NCBI GenBank assembly: GCA_023301405.1
Contig: JALZUX010000266.1
Location: forward strand, 1 to 11,239
Length of the DNA stretch: 11,239 bases
Reading direction: 5' to 3'
Source: Granulosicoccaceae bacterium
Lineage (GTDB): Bacteria > Pseudomonadota > Gammaproteobacteria > Granulosicoccales > Granulosicoccaceae
Shown: positions 7,776-11,239 of the stretch, piece after piece
Numbering within the stretch: the stretch's first letter is position 1
Layout of the letters: each line of letters starts with the position of its first letter
The notes under the pieces: generated by a model
Told to the model about the DNA's origin: nothing
What the model saw: only the letters and a program-made list of their open reading frames with translations
Database searches by the model: none
Made by a program: the position numbers and the translations under genes

Positions 7776-7957
7776 AACGGTTAATTTACCTCATATTTTC
7801 ACAATATGGGACACTGTGTTGCATTTATTTCAATTTACGAAACATTGCTATTCCGATAAGCTACCTGCATTCGCTGCTGTCTGCCCGCCATCAACTCCGT
7901 TGACCCGACCGGCGGTCCAGCGCCCACACGCCCGCACAACCTAAAGAAACAACCGTT
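7776..7957. promoter_or_regulatory. ilvY/ilvC divergent control region with candidate operator
   Basis: The 182 bases between the two start codons must hold both promoters. TTGCATTTATTTCAA at 7819-7833 has the TTG-N9-CAA dyad and T-N11-A spacing of a LysR-type site, and its TTGCA half resembles IlvY sites as I recall them. It lies about 45 bases upstream of ilvY and 125 upstream of ilvC. The half nearer ilvC is C-rich (7880-7945), likely untranslated leader. No leader peptide rich in Ile, Val or Leu codons is visible, so attenuation is not suggested. No convincing -35/-10 pair could be fixed. Confidence 0.5.
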
Positions 7958-9433
7958 ATGTCAGAAAATTACTTCAACTCCTTGTCACTGCGCGAACAAT
8001 TAGAAGAACTAGGCAAATGCCGGTTTATGCATCTGGACGAATTCACCGACGGAGTGACAGCCCTTAAAGGCAAAAAGATGGTCGTCATCGGCTGTGGCGC
8101 CCAGGGCCTCAATCAGGGCTTGAACCTACGTGACAGCGGCCTTGATGTCTCATATACCCTGCGGGCAGAAGCCATCGCCCAGAAACGCCAATCATGGAAA
8201 AACGCTACTGAAAACGGATTCACAGTCGGCACCTACGAAGAACTCATCCCCACCGCTGATGTGGTTCTTAACCTGACGCCAGACAAGCAACATTCCGCGG
8301 TGGTCGCCGCCATTATGCCAATGATGAAAAAAGGCGCATGTCTGTCTTATTCACACGGATTTAATATTGTTGAAGAAGGCATGCAGATTCGCGACGATCT
8401 AACCGTCATCATGGTTGCTCCCAAATGCCCTGGCTCTGAAGTACGTGCAGAATACGTGCGCGGCTTTGGTGTGCCAACATTAATCGCCGTACACGAAAAA
8501 AATGACCCGAATGGCCAAGGCCTGGCGTTGGCAATGGCCTACGCAGTGGGCACCGGCGGTCACAAGGCCGGCGTACTGATGTCTTCGTTTATCGCTGAAG
8601 TAAAATCAGACCTGATGGGTGAGCAGACCATCCTGTGCGGCATGCTGCAAACAGGTTCTCTCTTGTGCTTCGACAAAATGATTGAAGAAGGCATTGACGC
8701 AGGCTACGCATCAAAGTTAATTCAATACGGTTGGGAAACTGTCACAGAAGCATTAAAGTATGGCGGCGTCACCAACATGATGGATCGCCTGTCTAACCCG
8801 GCAAAAATTAAAGCCTTTGATCTAGCCGAAGAAATGAAAGACATCATGCGACCGCTATATAACAAGCACCAGGACGACATCATGACTGGTAAGTTTTCAA
8901 GCACCATGATGGCCGACTGGGCAAATGACGACAAAGAACTTCTTGGCTGGCGCGCTGATACAGCAGAAACAGCCTATGAAAAAACCGCTGCTGGTGATGT
9001 TGAAATATCTGAACAGGAATACTTCGACAACGGTATTCTGATGGTTGCTATGGTTAAGGCTGGTGTAGAACTCGCATTCGAAACCATGACATCAGCAGGC
9101 ATCATTGCCGACTCTGCCTACTACGAATCACTGCACGAAACACCACTGATCGCCAACACCATTGCACGTAAAAAGCTTTATGAAATGAACGCCACCATTT
9201 CAGATACCGCAGAATACGGTTGCTACCTGTACAACCACGCTTGCGTACCATTGTTGGGTGATTTCATGAAAAACATCAAAAGCGATGTAATAGGTGCCGG
9301 ACTTCAGCTAAACCACACTGGTGTTGACAACGCCCGCCTGATCGAAGTCAACGAAGAAATTCGTAGCCACCCGGTTGAAGCCATTGGTGCGACACTTCGC
9401 GGCCACATGTCAGACATGAAAAAAATCATCTGA
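7958..9433 (+). CDS. ilvC: Ketol-acid reductoisomerase, class II
   Basis: This is the second enzyme of isoleucine/valine synthesis. It isomerises and reduces 2-acetolactate or 2-aceto-2-hydroxybutyrate with NADPH and Mg2+ in the cytoplasm. At 491 residues it has the length of the long class II enzyme of E. coli, whose duplicated C-terminal knot domain sets it apart from the ~330-residue class I form. The nucleotide-binding loop is GCGAQG at 45-50. Metal ligands Asp218 and Glu222 lie in [10 protein letters not shown]. The C-terminal half retains [33 protein letters not shown] and SAYYESLHE. Every stretch checked lines up without gaps near the N-terminus, offset by one residue from the E. coli enzyme. 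The ribosome binding site is weak (aaagaaac). Expression should depend on IlvY from the facing gene, and transcription should end at the hairpin 33 bases downstream. Confidence 0.97.
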   Translation: MSENYFNSLSLREQLEELGKCRFMHLDEFTDGVTALKGKKMVVIGCGAQGLNQGLNLRDSGLDVSYTLRAEAIAQKRQSWKNATENGFTVGTYEELIPTADVVLNLTPDKQHSAVVAAIMPMMKKGACLSYSHGFNIVEEGMQIRDDLTVIMVAPKCPGSEVRAEYVRGFGVPTLIAVHEKNDPNGQGLALAMAYAVGTGGHKAGVLMSSFIAEVKSDLMGEQTILCGMLQTGSLLCFDKMIEEGIDAGYASKLIQYGWETVTEALKYGGVTNMMDRLSNPAKIKAFDLAEEMKDIMRPLYNKHQDDIMTGKFSSTMMADWANDDKELLGWRADTAETAYEKTAAGDVEISEQEYFDNGILMVAMVKAGVELAFETMTSAGIIADSAYYESLHETPLIANTIARKKLYEMNATISDTAEYGCYLYNHACVPLLGDFMKNIKSDVIGAGLQLNHTGVDNARLIEVNEEIRSHPVEAIGATLRGHMSDMKKII

Positions 9434-9465
9434 TCACAGATGACTTAAATAACAGGAAATAAAAT

Positions 9466-9500
9466 CGGCCAGAGAAATTATTCTCTGGCCGTTTTTATTT
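9466..9500 (+). terminator. Intrinsic terminator of ilvC
   Basis: A perfect 11-bp stem, cggccagagaa (9466-9476) with ttctctggccg (9481-9491), closes a four-base atta loop and is followed by TTTTTATTT. It isolates ilvC from modF, whose start is 38 bases further on. A-rich sequence before the stem could make it work weakly on the other strand as well. Confidence 0.93.
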
Positions 9501-9537
9501 CCACGGTTCTAAATTATCGTGTCAGACAAGGTCAACC

Positions 9538-10962
9538 ATGCCAAGCGCCGTCTATATCAACCTAAAAAATGCGACTATTGATTTCGATAAACGCTTTCGC
9601 CTGAAAAAGATCAACTGGATCGTCACAGCCGGCCAACACTGGCTGATTTGCGGCAACAACGGTTCGGGAAAATCAGCCCTGGCAGCAACACTGGCAGGCT
9701 ATGGCGATGTTGAAGAAGGGACTGTTGGCCCGCTACCAAAAGCGGGGCTGGTTTCCTTTGAAGCGCAATCTGAACTCATCGACGCCGAACGCCGCAAAGA
9801 CGATGCAGACATCATGGATGTCATTGCCGTTGGCACCCCGGTCTCTGAAATTATCGCCGAAGTCTGCAAAGATCAAACACTAGCTGATCAGCTCACCCAA
9901 CAGTTTGGCCTAACACCATTACTAGACAGAGCCTTCCGAAAGCTGTCGACCGGTGAATCAAGAAAAGTCATGTTAATTAGAGCACTCACCAGCAAGCCCG
10001 ACCTGTTGATTCTTGATGAACCGTTCGAAGGGTTAGATGTTGACAGCCTAGCTGCTCTACAAACGCACCTGACAAGCGTTGCACTACAAACACCGATTGT
10101 GATGGTGTTAAACCGCATTGAACAATGCCCTGAATTTGTCACCGATGTCGCCTTGATAAATGAAGGCGAGCTACAACACCAGGTAAAGCGCGCTGACACC
10201 GAAGCCTATAACGAACTACAACAACTATTACACCTGAAAACAGCAGACCTGCAAGTACCCCCGGCCGACCCGGATACCGCGATACCCACACTTGCAGCAG
10301 ACGCACCATTAGTACGCTTAACAGACACGGCCATTAAATACGATGATGTGATCATTTTCGACAAGCTGAACTGGACCATAAGCAAAGGCGAACACTGGCA
10401 ACTAAGTGGCCCCAACGGCAGCGGCAAAACAGCACTGCTATCCCTGATAACCGGTGACCACCCACAGTGCTACGTGAACGATATTTTTGTATTTGGTCAT
10501 CAACGTGGCAGCGGCGAGAGTATCTGGCAAATAAAGCAATACATAGGTTACGTATCAACTGCCCTTCAATGGGAATACACCGTTGGCACCAGCCTGCGCA
10601 ACGTGATCATTTCAGGCTTTTACGACAGCATTGGGCTATACAGCAAATACACAGATCACCAGCGCGACATCGCAAACCAATGGCTGGCAGTACTCGGCAT
10701 GCAAGACCGATCAGACCAGCCGTTCAATAATCAGTCATATGGTGACCAGCGCCTATTGCTAATCGCACGGGCCATGGTAAAGCACCCGCCCCTGTTAATT
10801 CTTGATGAGCCTTGTCTGGGTCTTGATGATATGAATCGCCAGAAAGTACTGGCGTTGATTGAAATTATTTGTACGCAGGATGTGAGTACGGTGCTTTATG
10901 TTAATCATCATGCAGAAGATAAGATTGAAGGGATTGAGAATTATTTTTCTATGGGGGGTTAA
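9538..10962 (+). CDS. modF: ModF-like tandem ABC ATPase
   Basis: This is a 474-residue cytoplasmic protein with two ABC ATPase domains and no membrane segment. It closely follows E. coli ModF (about 490 residues), long linked by location to molybdate transport but with no firmly shown role. Domain 1 has Walker A GNNGSGKS (39-46), signature LSTGE (136-140) and Walker B LLILDEP (156-162). Its switch-histidine position reads LNR, as in ModF. Domain 2 has Walker A GPNGSGKT (291-298), a degenerate signature QSYGDQ (399-404), Walker B LLILDEP (419-425) and the HH of the H-loop. The C-terminus stops about ten residues before the usual ModF end. AAGG lies six bases before the ATG. No modABC or modE is nearby. 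The last ~100 bases switch to C-poor, G/T-rich sequence just before the repeat array, so the 3' end may have been remodelled. Confidence 0.9.
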   Translation: MPSAVYINLKNATIDFDKRFRLKKINWIVTAGQHWLICGNNGSGKSALAATLAGYGDVEEGTVGPLPKAGLVSFEAQSELIDAERRKDDADIMDVIAVGTPVSEIIAEVCKDQTLADQLTQQFGLTPLLDRAFRKLSTGESRKVMLIRALTSKPDLLILDEPFEGLDVDSLAALQTHLTSVALQTPIVMVLNRIEQCPEFVTDVALINEGELQHQVKRADTEAYNELQQLLHLKTADLQVPPADPDTAIPTLAADAPLVRLTDTAIKYDDVIIFDKLNWTISKGEHWQLSGPNGSGKTALLSLITGDHPQCYVNDIFVFGHQRGSGESIWQIKQYIGYVSTALQWEYTVGTSLRNVIISGFYDSIGLYSKYTDHQRDIANQWLAVLGMQDRSDQPFNNQSYGDQRLLLIARAMVKHPPLLILDEPCLGLDDMNRQKVLALIEIICTQDVSTVLYVNHHAEDKIEGIENYFSMGG

Positions 10963-10972
10963 GGGGGGGGGG
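10963..10972 (+). repeat. Run of ten G directly after the modF stop
   Basis: Ten consecutive G follow the TAA at 10960-10962. Another six-G run (10953-10958) lies inside the last codons of modF. Such tracts are prone to slippage and to sequencing error. The run leads straight into the right repeat array. Confidence 0.7.
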
Positions 10973-11167
10973 CCTGCCGGGGGGCTGCTGTGTTAGATGT
11001 CGCCTTCCGCGGGACCTGGCCGGGGGCTGCTGTTTAGGTGTCGCCTTCCGCGGGACCTTGCTGTGGGCTGCTGGATTTGATGGTGTCCCTGCGGGGCTGC
11101 TGTTTAGGTGTCGCTTTCAGCGGGACCTTGCCGGGGGCTTCTGTCTAGATGTGCCCTTCCGGCGGAG
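10973..11167 (-). repeat. Right array of degenerate ~36-41 bp tandem repeats
   Basis: Five units can be read, in inverted orientation to the left array. On the plus strand they span about 10973-11015, 11016-11056, 11057-11092 (variant), 11093-11126 and 11127-11167. Standard units contain gggggctgctgtttaggtg followed by tcgccttccgcgggac. The variant carries atggtgtccctgc (11080-11092), the exact reverse complement of the left variant core at 65-77. Only the outermost unit leads into the 17-bp edge. Unit 2 is 41 bases, others differ by small indels. No open frame of note is seen. Confidence 0.85.
11080..11092 (-). repeat. Variant-unit core shared with the left array
   Basis: These 13 bases are the exact reverse complement of gcagggacaccat at 65-77. 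In both arrays this core replaces the cccgcggaaggcgac part of a standard unit. It sits inside the array, flanked on both sides by standard units. Confidence 0.75.
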
Positions 11168-11180
11168 TCACTTTTCAAAC
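11164..11180 (-). repeat. Right copy of 17-bp perfect inverted repeat (array edge)
   Basis: ggagtcacttttcaaac is the exact reverse complement of 18-34 and bounds the right array on its outer side. Its cacttttc part also pairs with gaaaagtg at 11193-11200 outside the array, giving an 8-bp stem with a 16-base loop. Confidence 0.85.
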
Positions 11181-11239
11181 ACGAAAACTAACGAAAAGTG
11201 TTCTTGCGACCAATCGGCCCTGCGCGGGCCTTGGGAAAT
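11168..11239 (-). CDS. Possible 3' end of a downstream gene (partial)
   Basis: Read on the minus strand from the window edge, one frame stays open for 23 codons and ends in FVFEK and a TGA at 11168-11170, inside the repeat edge. The other two minus-strand frames are open nearly as long, so the reading frame is not certain. A small ggccc/gggcc hairpin lies at 11216-11230. No family is recognisable. The shared FEK-stop with the left end suggests that the stop region is part of the repeat. Confidence 0.25.
   Translation of the reverse strand: MSQGPRRADWSQEHFSLVFVFEK

Noticed and set aside
7880..7957. Attenuator or riboswitch ahead of ilvC
   Set aside because: No leader peptide with Ile/Val/Leu runs and no terminator-antiterminator hairpins are visible. 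Divergent IlvY explains control.
10973..11167. Right repeat array as a CRISPR array
   Set aside because: Units are contiguous and each differs from its neighbours. There is no constant repeat alternating with unique spacers, and no cas gene is nearby.
18..11180. Repeat arrays as integron attC sites or a classical composite transposon
   Set aside because: No integrase or transposase is present. The units lack the inverted GTTRRRY cores of attC sites, and no target-site duplication is seen outside the 17-bp edges.

Overview
The window looks like chromosomal DNA from a gammaproteobacterium of moderate GC content, possibly marine or host-associated. The evidence is a divergent ilvY/ilvC pair, with an IlvC of 491 residues (the long class II, enteric-type ketol-acid reductoisomerase), and a ModF-type tandem ABC ATPase very close to the Escherichia coli protein. 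The species cannot be named from the sequence alone.

Layout, left to right. Positions 1-30 carry a few codons that may end an outside gene. An array of ~36-41 bp degenerate tandem repeats follows (about 31-135). A full-length 687-residue trimethylamine dehydrogenase/DgcA-type flavo-iron-sulfur demethylase lies at 224-2287. Directly abutting it is the wreck of a glutamine-synthetase-family gene (2288-2871), broken by frameshifts and missing its catalytic C-terminal half. About 570 bases without a recognisable gene follow. Next are an AKR7-type aldo/keto reductase (real start 3444) and, 24 bases later, an exported VCBS/FG-GAP protein (4404-5249). Convergent to these, on the minus strand, are a Rieske non-heme iron oxygenase (5424-6752) and ilvY (6891-7775). 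ilvC (7958-9433) is divergent from ilvY and ends at a strong intrinsic terminator, and modF (9538-10962) follows. A second repeat array (about 10973-11167), in inverted orientation to the first, closes the window.

Functionally there are two themes. One is core metabolism: acetohydroxyacid isomeroreduction for branched-chain amino acids under IlvY control, plus an orphan ModF. The other is catabolic: a probable N-demethylase with a covalently held FMN, a decayed glutamine-synthetase-like partner, a Rieske oxygenase without its reductase, and a carbonyl reductase. The decayed ligase suggests that a methylamine/betaine-type pathway has been partly lost or rewired.

The most unusual structure is the pair of repeat arrays. 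They are inverted relative to each other and share a perfect 17-bp outer edge that contains a TGA stop codon in both places. Both have the same modular order, with one variant unit embedded among standard units. Next to the right array, base composition of modF changes sharply to C-poor and G/T-rich. The arrays may mark a repeat family that colonises gene 3' ends in this genome, or the boundaries of a movable block. The window alone does not decide between these.
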